Source: Prosthecobacter sp. SYSU 5D2 (GTDB taxonomy: Bacteria > Verrucomicrobiota > Verrucomicrobiia > Verrucomicrobiales > Verrucomicrobiaceae). From it: a stretch of 64,000 bases of DNA. Both the position numbers and the translations under genes were made by a program. The notes under the pieces are model-generated. The model searched no databases and had not been told where the DNA came from. It saw nothing but the letters and a program-made list of their open reading frames with translations. The stretch lies in contig NZ_JBBYXL010000001.1 in the NCBI RefSeq assembly GCF_039655865.1, positions 124,001-188,000 of the forward strand, written 5' to 3'. This document shows positions 24,550 through 33,901 of this stretch, piece by piece (the stretch's first letter is position 1; each line of letters begins with the position of its first letter).

Positions 24550-26361
24550 ATGCCCGTTATCTCTGCCGAAAAAGCCCAGTCCACCTATGACGTCGTCATC
24601 GTCGGTTCCGGGGCCGGGGGCGGCCAGACCGCCTACACCCTCACCATGGAGGGCGTCAAAGTCCTCATGCTGGAGGCCGGCCGCTCCTTCGATCCCGCCA
24701 CCGAGGTGGCCATGTTCCAACTTCCCAGTCACGCCCCCCTGCGCGGCACCAAGACCCCGGATAAACAGTACGGCTTTCACGATTCCTCCATCCACAGCGG
24801 CTGGGACATCCCAGGCGAGCCGTATTCCAACGCCGGTACCAAACCCGAAGACCAGTTCAAATGGTGGCGCCAGCGCATGATGGGCGGACGCACCAACCAC
24901 TGGGGCCGCATTTCTCTGCGCAACGGCCCTTATGACTTCAAGCCCCGCACCGTCTATGGCGCCGGTTTCGACTGGCCCATCACCTACGACGACGTCGCCC
25001 CTTATTACGATAAAGTGGAGATGCTCATCGGCGTCTTTGGCAGCAACGAAGGCCTGGAAAATTCCCCCGATTCCTCCCCCGGCGTCCTCCTTCCCCCGCC
25101 GAAGTTCCGCGTGGGCGAGCTTTATGCTCAAAAGCACGCGCCCAAGGCCGGCATGAAGGTCACCCCCATCCACCGCGCCGTGCTCAGCGTCCCCCAGGAT
25201 GCCGAAAAAATCCCCGCCCGCCTCCATCCTGGCAATCCCAAAGCCCAGGCCATCCTGGCCGATTCCATGCGCGGCCGCGCCCCCTGTTTCTGGGCCACCG
25301 ACTGCCATCGCGGCTGCTCCATCCGCGCCAATTACGATTCCCAAACCGTCCACCTCCGCCCCGCGCTCGCCACCGGGAATCTCGACATCCTCCCCAACGC
25401 CATGGCCCGCGAGGTCACCCTGAGCAAGGACGGCAAAGCAAATGGCATCACCTTCATTGACAAGACCACCGGCCAGGAAGGCCACGTTAAAGGCCGCGTC
25501 ATCGTCCTCGCCGCCAGCTCCCAGGAGTCCGTCCGCCTCCTGCTTAATTCCAAATCCACGCTCTTCCCCCAGGGCCTCGCCAATTCCAGCGGCAAGCTGG
25601 GCAAATACATCACGGATTCCGTCGGCAGTTCCTTCAGCGCCCACATCCCCGCCTTTGAGGGCATGCCCCTGCACAATGAAGACGGTGCCGGCGGCCCCCA
25701 CGCCTATGTCCCCTGGACCCAGCATGCGCTCAACCGCAAGGGCGAGCTTGGCTTCCCCGGCGGCTACCACCTGGAGTTCAATCCCGGTCGCCACATGCCC
25801 AACATGACCGTCGCTAACGGCGCGGAGCGCCTTGCGGGCCGCAGCGGCACCAGCTACGGCCGCCAGTTTAAAGAGGATGCCCGCCGTTTCTACGGCTGCC
25901 GCATCGGCTTCGGGGCCCAAGGCACCATGCTGCCCAACGACGGCAGCTTTTGCGAGATCGACCCCAACCTCAAAGACCAGTGGGGCATCCCCGTCCTCCG
26001 CTTTCATTGGAAGTGGACCGAGCACGAGCTGAACCAGGTCCGCCACCAGCAGCAGCGCATCGCCGAGCTCCTGGAGGCTCTCGGCGGCCACTTCTCCAAG
26101 CCCCCGGAGACCGACCCGCTCAAGGCCATCCGCAACGGCGGCACCGTCATCCACGAGGTCGGCGGCGCCATCATGGGCGCCGATGCAGCCACCTCCGTGA
26201 CCAACCAGTGGAGCCAGACATGGGACGTCAAAAATCTCTTCCTGGCCGATGGCGCCCCCTTCGCCAGCACTGCCGATAAAAATCCCACCCTCACCATCAT
26301 GGCCCTCGCCTGGCGCATGGCGGACCACCTCATGGATGAACTCAAAAAAGGCAACATCTAA
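24550..26361 (+). CDS. GMC-family flavin oxidoreductase (large subunit)
   Basis: This 603-residue FAD enzyme has the dinucleotide-binding motif VVIVGSGAGGGQTAYTL at residues 15-31. A GGRTNHWGR loop follows, and the C-terminal GMC block comprises HEVGG, LFLADGAPF and DKNPTLTIMALAWRMA. It resembles the flavoprotein subunit of gluconate- or glucose-type dehydrogenases, which pass electrons from a sugar or sugar acid to a quinone or cytochrome. It has no signal peptide of its own. The small Tat-signal partner that follows after three bases probably carries it across the membrane by co-export (known for such dehydrogenases). ATG 24550 is chosen over the open extension to 24427. Confidence 0.92.
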   Translation: MPVISAEKAQSTYDVVIVGSGAGGGQTAYTLTMEGVKVLMLEAGRSFDPATEVAMFQLPSHAPLRGTKTPDKQYGFHDSSIHSGWDIPGEPYSNAGTKPEDQFKWWRQRMMGGRTNHWGRISLRNGPYDFKPRTVYGAGFDWPITYDDVAPYYDKVEMLIGVFGSNEGLENSPDSSPGVLLPPPKFRVGELYAQKHAPKAGMKVTPIHRAVLSVPQDAEKIPARLHPGNPKAQAILADSMRGRAPCFWATDCHRGCSIRANYDSQTVHLRPALATGNLDILPNAMAREVTLSKDGKANGITFIDKTTGQEGHVKGRVIVLAASSQESVRLLLNSKSTLFPQGLANSSGKLGKYITDSVGSSFSAHIPAFEGMPLHNEDGAGGPHAYVPWTQHALNRKGELGFPGGYHLEFNPGRHMPNMTVANGAERLAGRSGTSYGRQFKEDARRFYGCRIGFGAQGTMLPNDGSFCEIDPNLKDQWGIPVLRFHWKWTEHELNQVRHQQQRIAELLEALGGHFSKPPETDPLKAIRNGGTVIHEVGGAIMGADAATSVTNQWSQTWDVKNLFLADGAPFASTADKNPTLTIMALAWRMADHLMDELKKGNI

Positions 26362-26364
26362 GCC

Positions 26365-27030
26365 ATGCCCCCTCACGTCCCCCTTTCCGCCCCCCTGGAC
26401 CGCCGCGCCGCCATCCAGTGGATGCTCACCGCCACCGCCGGCCTCAGCATCCCTGGCACGGCCTCCGCCCAAGCCCAGTCTGCCGCCAAAAGCCCAATTC
26501 CCCCCATCACGGCCAAAGGCTACGGCCCCGATCCCGACATCGTCAAAATCTACAATCCCGGCGACGTCTGGCCCCTCACCTTTACCGACGCCCAGCGCCG
26601 CACCGCCACCGCCCTCTGCGATGTCATCCTCCCTGCGGATGAAACCTCTCCCGCAGCCTCCGCCGTCGGCGTCCCCGCCTTCATTGATGAATGGGTCAGC
26701 TCTCCCTACCCCGAGCAGGCCCCCGACCGCCCCCTCATCATCGAAGGCCTCGATTGGATTCATGCCGAATCCCAGCGCCGTTTCCAGCTCCCCTTCCCCG
26801 ACCTCCAGCCCGCGCAGCAGACTGCCATCTGTGATGACATCGCCGCCGCCAAACCCAAGCCTGAGCACAAAAAACCCGCCGCCTTCTTCAAGCGCTACCG
26901 CGATCTCACCGCCGGTGGCTATTACACCACTCCCGAAGGGATGAAGGACATCGGCTACCGTGGCAACGTCACCTCCGCCACCTTCGACGGCCCACCCCTC
27001 GAAGCCCTCAAACACGTCGGCCTGGCTTAG
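26365..27030 (+). CDS. Gluconate 2-dehydrogenase subunit 3-like protein with Tat signal
   Basis: This 221-residue protein starts with a twin-arginine leader (LDRRAAIQWMLTATAGLSIPG). A helical domain follows, with DAQRRTATALCDVILPADETSPAASAVGVPAFIDEW, the hallmark of the GMC gamma-subunit family. It probably guides the flavoprotein through the Tat system and stabilises it in the periplasm. It starts three bases after the GMC gene. No cytochrome subunit follows directly; the next operon, 166 bases on, begins with a c-type cytochrome protein, but a functional link is only inferred. Confidence 0.9.
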   Translation: MPPHVPLSAPLDRRAAIQWMLTATAGLSIPGTASAQAQSAAKSPIPPITAKGYGPDPDIVKIYNPGDVWPLTFTDAQRRTATALCDVILPADETSPAASAVGVPAFIDEWVSSPYPEQAPDRPLIIEGLDWIHAESQRRFQLPFPDLQPAQQTAICDDIAAAKPKPEHKKPAAFFKRYRDLTAGGYYTTPEGMKDIGYRGNVTSATFDGPPLEALKHVGLA

Positions 27031-27064
27031 TACAGTACCCATCACTCTCCGAGTGATGCGATGC
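27030..27064 (+). repeat. 35-bp dispersed repeat, copy 1
   Basis: The unit is GTACAGTA, a 3-base spacer, then a 24-base block (27041-27064) containing the perfect hairpin ATCACTC-TCC-GAGTGAT followed by GCGATGC. Copy 2 lies inverted at 56095-56129, with the same 3-base spacing and identity outside the spacer. It lies right after the stop of the subunit-3 gene and could act as a terminator-like hairpin or a mobile repeat. Confidence 0.75.
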
Positions 27065-27099
27065 CCCCCTCGCCCCCTTATCCAAAACCCACCCACCTC

Positions 27100-27134
27100 C
27101 ACTGCGCACTGCGCACTGAACACTGAACACTGAC
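27100..27134 (+). repeat. Five tandem CACTGNN heptamers
   Basis: The heptamers CACTGCG, CACTGCG, CACTGAA, CACTGAA and CACTGAC stand head to tail. They lie 62 bases upstream of the DUF1549 operon start. Related CACTG-rich stretches lie before the genes at 2059 and 20945. Confidence 0.7.
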
Positions 27135-27196
27135 CCTAACCCCTCCCAGATTCGCTGCTAGATCCTCGAAAGGGGGCCGTATGCTTTCACACTGAA

Positions 27197-29386
27197 ATGA
27201 TACGGGAAACCTTTCTCTTTTGCTGCTTGGCCTCCGCTGGATTTGCAGCGGAGCCTTTGAGTTTTGTCCGGGACGTCCAGCCCATTTTGACGAAGGCGGG
27301 CTGCAATGCGGGAGCCTGCCATGCACGGGCTATCACCGGCCAGCGTGGCTTCCGCCTGAGCGTGCTGGGTTTCGAACCGGCGGAGGATTATGAGGCGATT
27401 GTGAAGCAGAGCAAAGGCCGGCGTGTCTTCCCACCGGCACCGGAGGAGAGCCTGCTGATCACCAAAGCGGCGGCCATCGTACCCCACACAGGCGGCAAGC
27501 GGCTGGAGCCTGGCTCGGAAATGTACCACACTCTGGTGCGCTGGGTGGCCGAGGGCATGCGCTATGAATTGCCCGATGAGCCGGAGCTGAAGGACATCCA
27601 GGTGGAGCCTGCACGCATCACTTTGAAAAACGAAGCGGCCCAGCAGCTGAAAGTCATGGCGCGATACACCGATGGCAGCAGCCGGGACGTGACGGAACTG
27701 GCTCTCTTTGAAGCCAATGACACAGCGATGGCCACGGCCAATGAAAACGGCCTGGTGAACACGCTGAATCTGCCGGGCAATGTGGCGGTGATGGTGCGCT
27801 ATGGCGGGAAGGTGAGCGTATGCAGCGTGTCCATCCCGCTAGGGGCTCCGGTGGAGCAACTGCCGCCTGAGAAAAACTTCATTGACCAGCATGTCTTTGC
27901 GAACCTGAAACAGATCGGCATTCCGCCGTCGTCCATCTGTGATGACAGTACCTTTCTGCGCCGGGTGTCGCTGGATATTGGCGGGCGTCTGCCCACGCTG
28001 GAGGAGACGGAAGCCTTCCTGGCTGACCGGTCACCGGATAAGCGCGACCGCGCCATTGAGGCCCTGCTGAACTCACCGGACTATGCGGATTATTTTGCCA
28101 ACAAATGGACGGCGCTACTGAAGAACCAGCGGGCTGCGGCCTCGGACATCACGGCAAATTTTGCCTTCCATGCCTGGATGCGCGACAACCTGCTGGCGAA
28201 CACGCCCTATGATCAAATCGTGCGGCAGATCCTCGCTTCCACAGGCACGATTGTATCCAATCCGCCAGTGGCCTGGTACAAGCGGGTGAAGGAGGCGACC
28301 ACCCAGGTGGAGGATGTGGCGCAGCTTTTCCTGGGCGTGCGCATGAACTGTGCGCAGTGCCATCATCATCCGTTTGAGCGCTGGACGCAGGGCGAGTATT
28401 TTCACCTGGCGGCATTCTTCAGCCAGATCGGGCGCAAGCCCACCACGGTGGCGGGGGAAGACCTCATCTTCCACAAGCGCGGCGTCGCCCAGACGGAGCA
28501 CCGCAAAACGGGGGAGATGCTAAAGCCTGCAGGCCTGGGAGATGCGCCGATGGACATCGCGCCGGATGATGATCCCCGCCTGGCGCTGGTGGACTGGATG
28601 GCGAAGAAGGAGAACCCTTTCTTTGCCAAGGCGCTGGTGAACCGATATTGGAAACACTTTTTCAAGCGCGGTCTGATCGAGCCGGAGGATGATCTGCGGG
28701 ATACCAATCCGCCGACGAATCCAGAATTGCTCGATGCATTGGCGAAGCACTTTTTGGAAAGCGAGTTTGATTTGAAGTCGCTGGTCCGTGTCATCACTCA
28801 AAGTTATGCCTATCAGCTCAGCGCGATGCCCAATGAGCACAACGTGGTGGACCAGCAGGCCTACTCCCACTACTACCCGAAACGCATGACGGCGGAGGTG
28901 CTGCTGGACAGCATTGACGCGGTGGCAGGGACCAAGACGGACTTCGCGGATCTGCCGCCGGGCACGCGGGCCATCTCGCTGCCGGACAACAGCTACACCA
29001 AGGCGTCACCGTTTTTAAAGGTGTTTGGCCGTCCGGACAACACCAGCGTATGTGAGTGTGAACGTGTGCAGTCGGCCAGCCTCGCCCAGAGCTTGCACTT
29101 GATGAACGCCCCGGATATCAAGGAGAAGCTGACGGCCAAAACAGGCCGGGCCGTGCTGCTTTCCAAAGCGGAAACCTCGGAGCCAAAACGCATCCGCGAG
29201 ATTTACCTGGCGGCCTTTTCCCGTGAGCCGTCTGCGGAGGAGCTGAAGATCGCGGGGGCCTATCTGGCCAGGCCGCGCACCGATGCGGAGGGCAAGGTGC
29301 TGGATTCACAAACAGCCAGCCGCAACGGTTATGAAGACCTGCTGTGGGCGCTGATGAACACCAAGGAATTTCTATTTAACCATTAA
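27197..29386 (+). CDS. Exported DUF1549/DUF1553 cytochrome-type protein
   Basis: This 729-residue protein is of the planctomycete/verrucomicrobial type: signal peptide, N-terminal heme-like segment with CNAGACH (a C-x4-C-H form, residues 36-42), and a bacterial Ig-like domain at about 140-225. DUF1549 follows, with a second heme-like motif CAQCH in MNCAQCHHHPFERW, then DUF1553 in the C-terminal half (NPFFAKALVNRYWKHFF, ITQSYAYQLSA). It is presumably periplasmic or membrane-associated and redox active. The family function is not established. It is the first gene of a four-gene operon with a 1-base gap to the next. Confidence 0.92.
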   Translation: MIRETFLFCCLASAGFAAEPLSFVRDVQPILTKAGCNAGACHARAITGQRGFRLSVLGFEPAEDYEAIVKQSKGRRVFPPAPEESLLITKAAAIVPHTGGKRLEPGSEMYHTLVRWVAEGMRYELPDEPELKDIQVEPARITLKNEAAQQLKVMARYTDGSSRDVTELALFEANDTAMATANENGLVNTLNLPGNVAVMVRYGGKVSVCSVSIPLGAPVEQLPPEKNFIDQHVFANLKQIGIPPSSICDDSTFLRRVSLDIGGRLPTLEETEAFLADRSPDKRDRAIEALLNSPDYADYFANKWTALLKNQRAAASDITANFAFHAWMRDNLLANTPYDQIVRQILASTGTIVSNPPVAWYKRVKEATTQVEDVAQLFLGVRMNCAQCHHHPFERWTQGEYFHLAAFFSQIGRKPTTVAGEDLIFHKRGVAQTEHRKTGEMLKPAGLGDAPMDIAPDDDPRLALVDWMAKKENPFFAKALVNRYWKHFFKRGLIEPEDDLRDTNPPTNPELLDALAKHFLESEFDLKSLVRVITQSYAYQLSAMPNEHNVVDQQAYSHYYPKRMTAEVLLDSIDAVAGTKTDFADLPPGTRAISLPDNSYTKASPFLKVFGRPDNTSVCECERVQSASLAQSLHLMNAPDIKEKLTAKTGRAVLLSKAETSEPKRIREIYLAAFSREPSAEELKIAGAYLARPRTDAEGKVLDSQTASRNGYEDLLWALMNTKEFLFNH

Positions 29387-29387
29387 G

Positions 29388-31571
29388 ATGATGCACTCAA
29401 AGTTTTCACTCGCACTCGCTGCCGGAGTTTTGTTCTCCACGGTCAGTTTCGCGCAACAGGTGACCCTGCCTTTGCCGCGCCTGCTGACGGTCATGCCCAT
29501 GGGGGGACAGGCGGGGCAGGAGGTGGAGGTCAAAATTACCGGCCAGAACCTCGAGGACGTTTCCGCCTTGCTGTTTTCCAGCCCCAAGATCACCGCCAGT
29601 CCCGCAGCAGGTAAGCCGGACACCTTTGTGGTGAAGATCGCCGAGGACGCGCAGGTGGATGTTTATGATGTGCGGGTGATGTCCCGCCTGGGCATTTCTT
29701 CGTCACGGGCTTTCTCCGTGAGCAAGCTGACGGAGACGGTCCGCAGCAAGCCTAACAACACGTTAGAAACGGCGATGCCGATGAGCCTGGGCTCCATCTG
29801 CAACGCAACGATGACGAAGCGGGCGGTAGATTATTATTCCTTTCAGGGGGTGAAGGGCCAGCCGGTGGCCGTGGAGTGCGCGGCGACGGGCATTGACTCG
29901 CAATTGACGCCCGTGCTGGTCATCGCCGATGCAAAAGGGGCCGATCTCAAGGTGAACCGGACGGGCGGGATGATTGACTTCACGCCGACAGAAGACGGAA
30001 CTTACATCATCAAGGTGAACGATCTCACCTACCAGGGCGGCGAACGCCACTTTTACCGCCTGGCCTTGCAAAAGGGACCTGCCCAGCCACATCCCCAGAC
30101 ACAAATGGTGAGTGCGATGTCCTGGCCTCCGGTGGGGCTGGCTTCCACGGCGGCCACGGCTGAAGCCGAGCCTAACAACAAGGATGCGCAGAAGATCACT
30201 CTGCCCTGTGATATCTCCGGCTACTTCTTCCCGGCGGCGGATGTGGACACCTTTGAGTTCACCGCCAAAAAAGGCGAGACCTGGTGGGTGGAAGTGGGCA
30301 GTGAGCGCCTCGGTTTAAACACAGATCCTTTCGTGCTTGTGCAGCAGGTGAAGGACGGCAAGCTCAGTGATGTGGCGGAGTTTTATGACATGCCACCGCC
30401 GATGAAAGTCACCAGCAATGGTTACTCCTACGACGGCCCTCCCTATGATGCCGGCTCGCCGGATGTGCTGGGCAAATTTGAGGTCAAGGAGGACGGCACC
30501 TACCGTCTGCAAGTGCGGGACCTCTTTGGCGGCACGCGCAATGATCCGCAGAATGTTTACCGGCTGATCGTGCGCCAGGCTGCGCCGGATTTTTCCCTTG
30601 CGGCCTGGGCAGTTCACATGACGCTCCGCAACGGTGACCGCGCGGCCTTGTCCAAGCCTGCGGCTTTGCGGCAGGGGGATGCGCGCGCCTTTGAAGTCGT
30701 CGTGCAGCGTCGCGACGGTTTCGATGGCGACATTGACATCCACATGGAGGACCTTCCCCAAGGGGTGAAAGCCGCAGGCCTCAAGATCGCCAAGGGTAAA
30801 ACCTATGGACATCTCATCATCTACGCGGACGAGGATGCACCTCGCGGATTCTCCCTGGCCAGGCTCATGGGCAAGGCGGTGATTGACGGCAAGGAAGTCA
30901 CAAGGCCGGTCCGTGTGGCCAGCATGGAATGGCCTGTGATCAATGCCAAGGCGGAGATCCCGGCCCCACGTCTGATGTGCGATCTGCCGGTGTCCGTCAC
31001 CGATTCTGAACAGGCACCCGTGACCATCGCCACGGCCGAGCAAAAGGTGTTTGAAGCCAAGGTGGGCGAGGTGCTGACGGTTCCCCTGAAGCTGACCTGG
31101 CGGAATGATTTCAACGGCACCTCCATCAAAATAAAAGCCTATGGAGAGGGTTTCAGTGCTTTGAAGGATGTCGAGATCCCCATCAAAGCGGCGACGCATG
31201 ATCTCAAGCTGGACCTGGCGGCGATGAAGATTGCCCCTGGGGAATACACCTTCGTTTTGCAGAGCCTGGGCATCTGCAAATACCGCTACAATCCCGGTGC
31301 GGTGCCCCTGGCCGAGGCTGAGCAGAAGAAGGCCGCCGATGCACTGGCTGCAGCCGCGGCGGAAGCCAAAGCCCTGGCTGCGACGGATGTGGAAGCCGCG
31401 AAAAAGGCCGCTGAAAAACAAAAGCAGGCGGAAGCCGCAATGACCGCCGCCACCCGCAAGATGACCTCCGTTTCCAAATCCGCGAATCCGGCGGATACGG
31501 TGGAGATCATCATCTCCCAACCGATCCACGTGAGTGTGAAACCGGGAACCCCCACCACCGCTGGCAAGTGA
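29388..31571 (+). CDS. Exported pre-peptidase C-terminal domain protein
   Basis: This 727-residue exported protein (signal ending VSFA) contains an IPT-like N-terminal beta domain. Two PPC-like beta-sandwich domains follow (YYSFQGVKGQPVAVECAATG and DVDTFEFTAKKGETWWVEVG are the typical starts), then further Ig-like domains. A C-terminal Ala/Lys/Glu-rich coiled coil lies at about residues 640-690. No catalytic domain is seen; it is probably an adhesive or structural partner of the cytochrome proteins. ATG 29388 is immediately repeated at 29391, so the start is uncertain by one residue. The stop overlaps the next start (TGATG). Confidence 0.88.
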   Translation: MMHSKFSLALAAGVLFSTVSFAQQVTLPLPRLLTVMPMGGQAGQEVEVKITGQNLEDVSALLFSSPKITASPAAGKPDTFVVKIAEDAQVDVYDVRVMSRLGISSSRAFSVSKLTETVRSKPNNTLETAMPMSLGSICNATMTKRAVDYYSFQGVKGQPVAVECAATGIDSQLTPVLVIADAKGADLKVNRTGGMIDFTPTEDGTYIIKVNDLTYQGGERHFYRLALQKGPAQPHPQTQMVSAMSWPPVGLASTAATAEAEPNNKDAQKITLPCDISGYFFPAADVDTFEFTAKKGETWWVEVGSERLGLNTDPFVLVQQVKDGKLSDVAEFYDMPPPMKVTSNGYSYDGPPYDAGSPDVLGKFEVKEDGTYRLQVRDLFGGTRNDPQNVYRLIVRQAAPDFSLAAWAVHMTLRNGDRAALSKPAALRQGDARAFEVVVQRRDGFDGDIDIHMEDLPQGVKAAGLKIAKGKTYGHLIIYADEDAPRGFSLARLMGKAVIDGKEVTRPVRVASMEWPVINAKAEIPAPRLMCDLPVSVTDSEQAPVTIATAEQKVFEAKVGEVLTVPLKLTWRNDFNGTSIKIKAYGEGFSALKDVEIPIKAATHDLKLDLAAMKIAPGEYTFVLQSLGICKYRYNPGAVPLAEAEQKKAADALAAAAAEAKALAATDVEAAKKAAEKQKQAEAAMTAATRKMTSVSKSANPADTVEIIISQPIHVSVKPGTPTTAGK

Positions 31572-33871
31572 TGAAACCTAGCGCCCTCATTGCCCTCCTT
31601 TGCAGCACGAGTGCCGTCCAGTCGGCTGACCTCGAATTCTACCAGGATGTGTATCCCTTTCTGAAGACGAACTGCATCTCCTGCCACAACAAGACGACCG
31701 CAAAAGCGGGCCTCAACATGGAGACGCCGGAGCTCATGATCAAAGGCGGCGACTCCGGGCCGTCCCTCATTCCGGGCAAGAGTGAAGAGAGCCTCATCGT
31801 GCTGGCTTCCACGCATAAGAAGGAGATGGAGATGCCGCCGGTTAACAACAAGTCTGGCGCGGAAAATCTGAGCCCGGAAGAGATCGCGATCCTGAAGCAG
31901 TGGGTGGATGAAGGTGCCAAAAGCTCCGTCCAGCAGGTGCGTGCGGTGATACTGAAAAACTTCTCCACCACGGTGGACCCGATCTACAGCGTGGCCGTGA
32001 CCCAGGATGGCCGCTATGCAGCCTGCGGGCGGTCTAACAAAATCTATCTTTATGACCTGGCCACGCGCCAGCTTGCAGGACAGGTGAGCGACCCGGCGGA
32101 AAAGGACGGCGCGGCGCATCGTGCATTGGTGCAGTCATTGGCCTTCAGCCCGGACGGCACACGGCTGGCCAGCGGCAGTTTTCAAGAGGTCAAAATCTGG
32201 AAACTGGATCTGACGCCTTCTGTATCTTCGTCGGGCGAAGCCGCTTTCACGTCAACTCCTGCGGGCGATGCAGTTCTCAAAAAAATCACCACCACAGGCA
32301 AGGTATCCGTTTTGACCAGCGCCCTCTCTGCGGATGGCAAGCAAGTGGTCACCGGCTGTGCAGATGGCACCGTGCGGGTGTGGGACGCTGCCACGGCCAA
32401 GCCCCTGATGGAACTGCGAGGCACGATAGAATCAGTCAAGAAGACAGCGGAGCTGGATCGCATCATCGCCGCCCAGACCCTGGAGCAGACCTTTTATAAA
32501 AGCGAACTCACCCGCTATGCCGCGCAAGACAAAGCGCTGGATGTGCTGCTGGGGAAAGCCAAAGAGGCCATCGTGACCATGGGCAAAGTCCTGCCGGAAA
32601 AGAAGAAAGCGGTCCCGCCAACCACAGAGGCCAAGATCGCTGCCCAGAAAAAGGTGGATGAACTGAGCGCTCAATTTGCCAAGGCCAAAGACGCGGCGCT
32701 GGAGAAAGAACTGAAGGCTGAACAGGACAAACTCATCACGGCCACCACGGCTGAGATGTCCGCCCTGGCAGCGGTCTCGGCGGCGGAGAATAACATCAAG
32801 GATGCCGAAGATGATGTGAAGCGCATCACAGCTTCCAAAGCTGATAACGCCAAAAGCGTGGCCTCAGCGAATGCAGCGATAGCCGCCGCCAAAGCCACTC
32901 AGGACAAGGCCACGGCTGACGTGACCACTTTAAAACTGGCGATGACAAAAGTTGCCTCAAAGCCTGTTGCGGTCGGCTTTTCCGCCGATGGGCATCGCGT
33001 GGCCTCTTTGTTTGAAGACGGGGCCATGCGTGTCTGGGCGACTGCCAGCGGCACCCCGATTGAAGAGAGCCGCAACCCTGCCAGCACAACGACCACGCTC
33101 GCGGCCACCGCCGATGGCAGCTTTGTCGCAACAACAGCTTCCACCCTGAGAGTCGGCAGCCCTCCGCGCTGGACCTTGGAGAAAAAGATCGCTCCCAAAG
33201 GCCTCTTCGCTGACCGCCTGAATGCCGTGACTTTCAGCCCGGATGGCAAGACGCTCGCCACCGGCGGCGGCCAGCCCTCCCGCTCGGGCGACATCATCCT
33301 GCTGGATGTGGCCACAGGCAAAGCCACGAAGACCTGGAATGAAGTACACAGTGACAGCGTGCTGTGCCTGGATTTCTCCCCGGACGGCAAGCTCCTGGCC
33401 TCGGGTGCGGCGGACAAGATCGCCCGCGTCATGGAAGTCACCTCAGGCAAGCAGGTTAATCTTTTGGAAGGCCATACCCACTATGTCACGGGCATCGCCT
33501 TCCGCAGCGATGGCCGCGTGCTGGCGACTGCGGGAGCGGAGGGTAGCGTGGTGACCTGGAACATGCTCATGGGCGAGCGGAAAAAGAAAATCGAAGGCTG
33601 GTCAAATGAGGTCACTTCCTTGGAGTTCATCGGCGCCACGAATCAGATCGTCACCAGCGCAGGTGACAACCGCATCCGCATCGTCACGGATGAAGGCGCC
33701 GAAGTGCGCTCCATGGCCAATCTGCCAGACTTTATGCAGTCCGTGGCCAGCTCTCCCAATGGCAGTGTCATCATTGGCGGCGGCGAGGACAGCCAGCTTC
33801 GCCTGTGGGATGCGGCGGGCAAGGAATTGGCCGCCTTTGGCGAAAAGCCGTCTCCGCCCGGAACCCGATAA
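31571..33871 (+). CDS. Exported c-type cytochrome with WD40 propeller and coiled-coil insertion
   Basis: This 766-residue protein starts with a signal peptide. An N-terminal cytochrome-like segment (PFLKTNCISCHNKTTAKAGL, motif CxxCH) matches the planctomycete cytochrome type. WD40 repeats follow (AFSPDGTRLASGSF, FSPDGKLLASGAADKIARV). Between repeats, residues about 285-455 form a long charged coiled coil rich in Ala, Lys and Glu, an uncommon insertion that could project the propeller or mediate dimerisation. It begins on the last base of the previous stop. A role in periplasmic electron transfer or scaffold assembly is inferred. Confidence 0.9.
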   Translation: MKPSALIALLCSTSAVQSADLEFYQDVYPFLKTNCISCHNKTTAKAGLNMETPELMIKGGDSGPSLIPGKSEESLIVLASTHKKEMEMPPVNNKSGAENLSPEEIAILKQWVDEGAKSSVQQVRAVILKNFSTTVDPIYSVAVTQDGRYAACGRSNKIYLYDLATRQLAGQVSDPAEKDGAAHRALVQSLAFSPDGTRLASGSFQEVKIWKLDLTPSVSSSGEAAFTSTPAGDAVLKKITTTGKVSVLTSALSADGKQVVTGCADGTVRVWDAATAKPLMELRGTIESVKKTAELDRIIAAQTLEQTFYKSELTRYAAQDKALDVLLGKAKEAIVTMGKVLPEKKKAVPPTTEAKIAAQKKVDELSAQFAKAKDAALEKELKAEQDKLITATTAEMSALAAVSAAENNIKDAEDDVKRITASKADNAKSVASANAAIAAAKATQDKATADVTTLKLAMTKVASKPVAVGFSADGHRVASLFEDGAMRVWATASGTPIEESRNPASTTTTLAATADGSFVATTASTLRVGSPPRWTLEKKIAPKGLFADRLNAVTFSPDGKTLATGGGQPSRSGDIILLDVATGKATKTWNEVHSDSVLCLDFSPDGKLLASGAADKIARVMEVTSGKQVNLLEGHTHYVTGIAFRSDGRVLATAGAEGSVVTWNMLMGERKKKIEGWSNEVTSLEFIGATNQIVTSAGDNRIRIVTDEGAEVRSMANLPDFMQSVASSPNGSVIIGGGEDSQLRLWDAAGKELAAFGEKPSPPGTR

Positions 33872-33901
33872 ACCTTTTCTTTTCAACCCGTACTCTTTCC
33901 C

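Noticed and set aside
24448-27123. An 891-codon open frame on the minus strand
   Set aside because: It lies opposite the GMC and subunit-3 genes, is a Gly/Ala/Val-rich shadow of GC-rich codons, and shows no recognisable domain.
27100-27134. Tandem heptamers as a CRISPR array
   Set aside because: Units are 7 bases with no spacers and no cas genes nearby.
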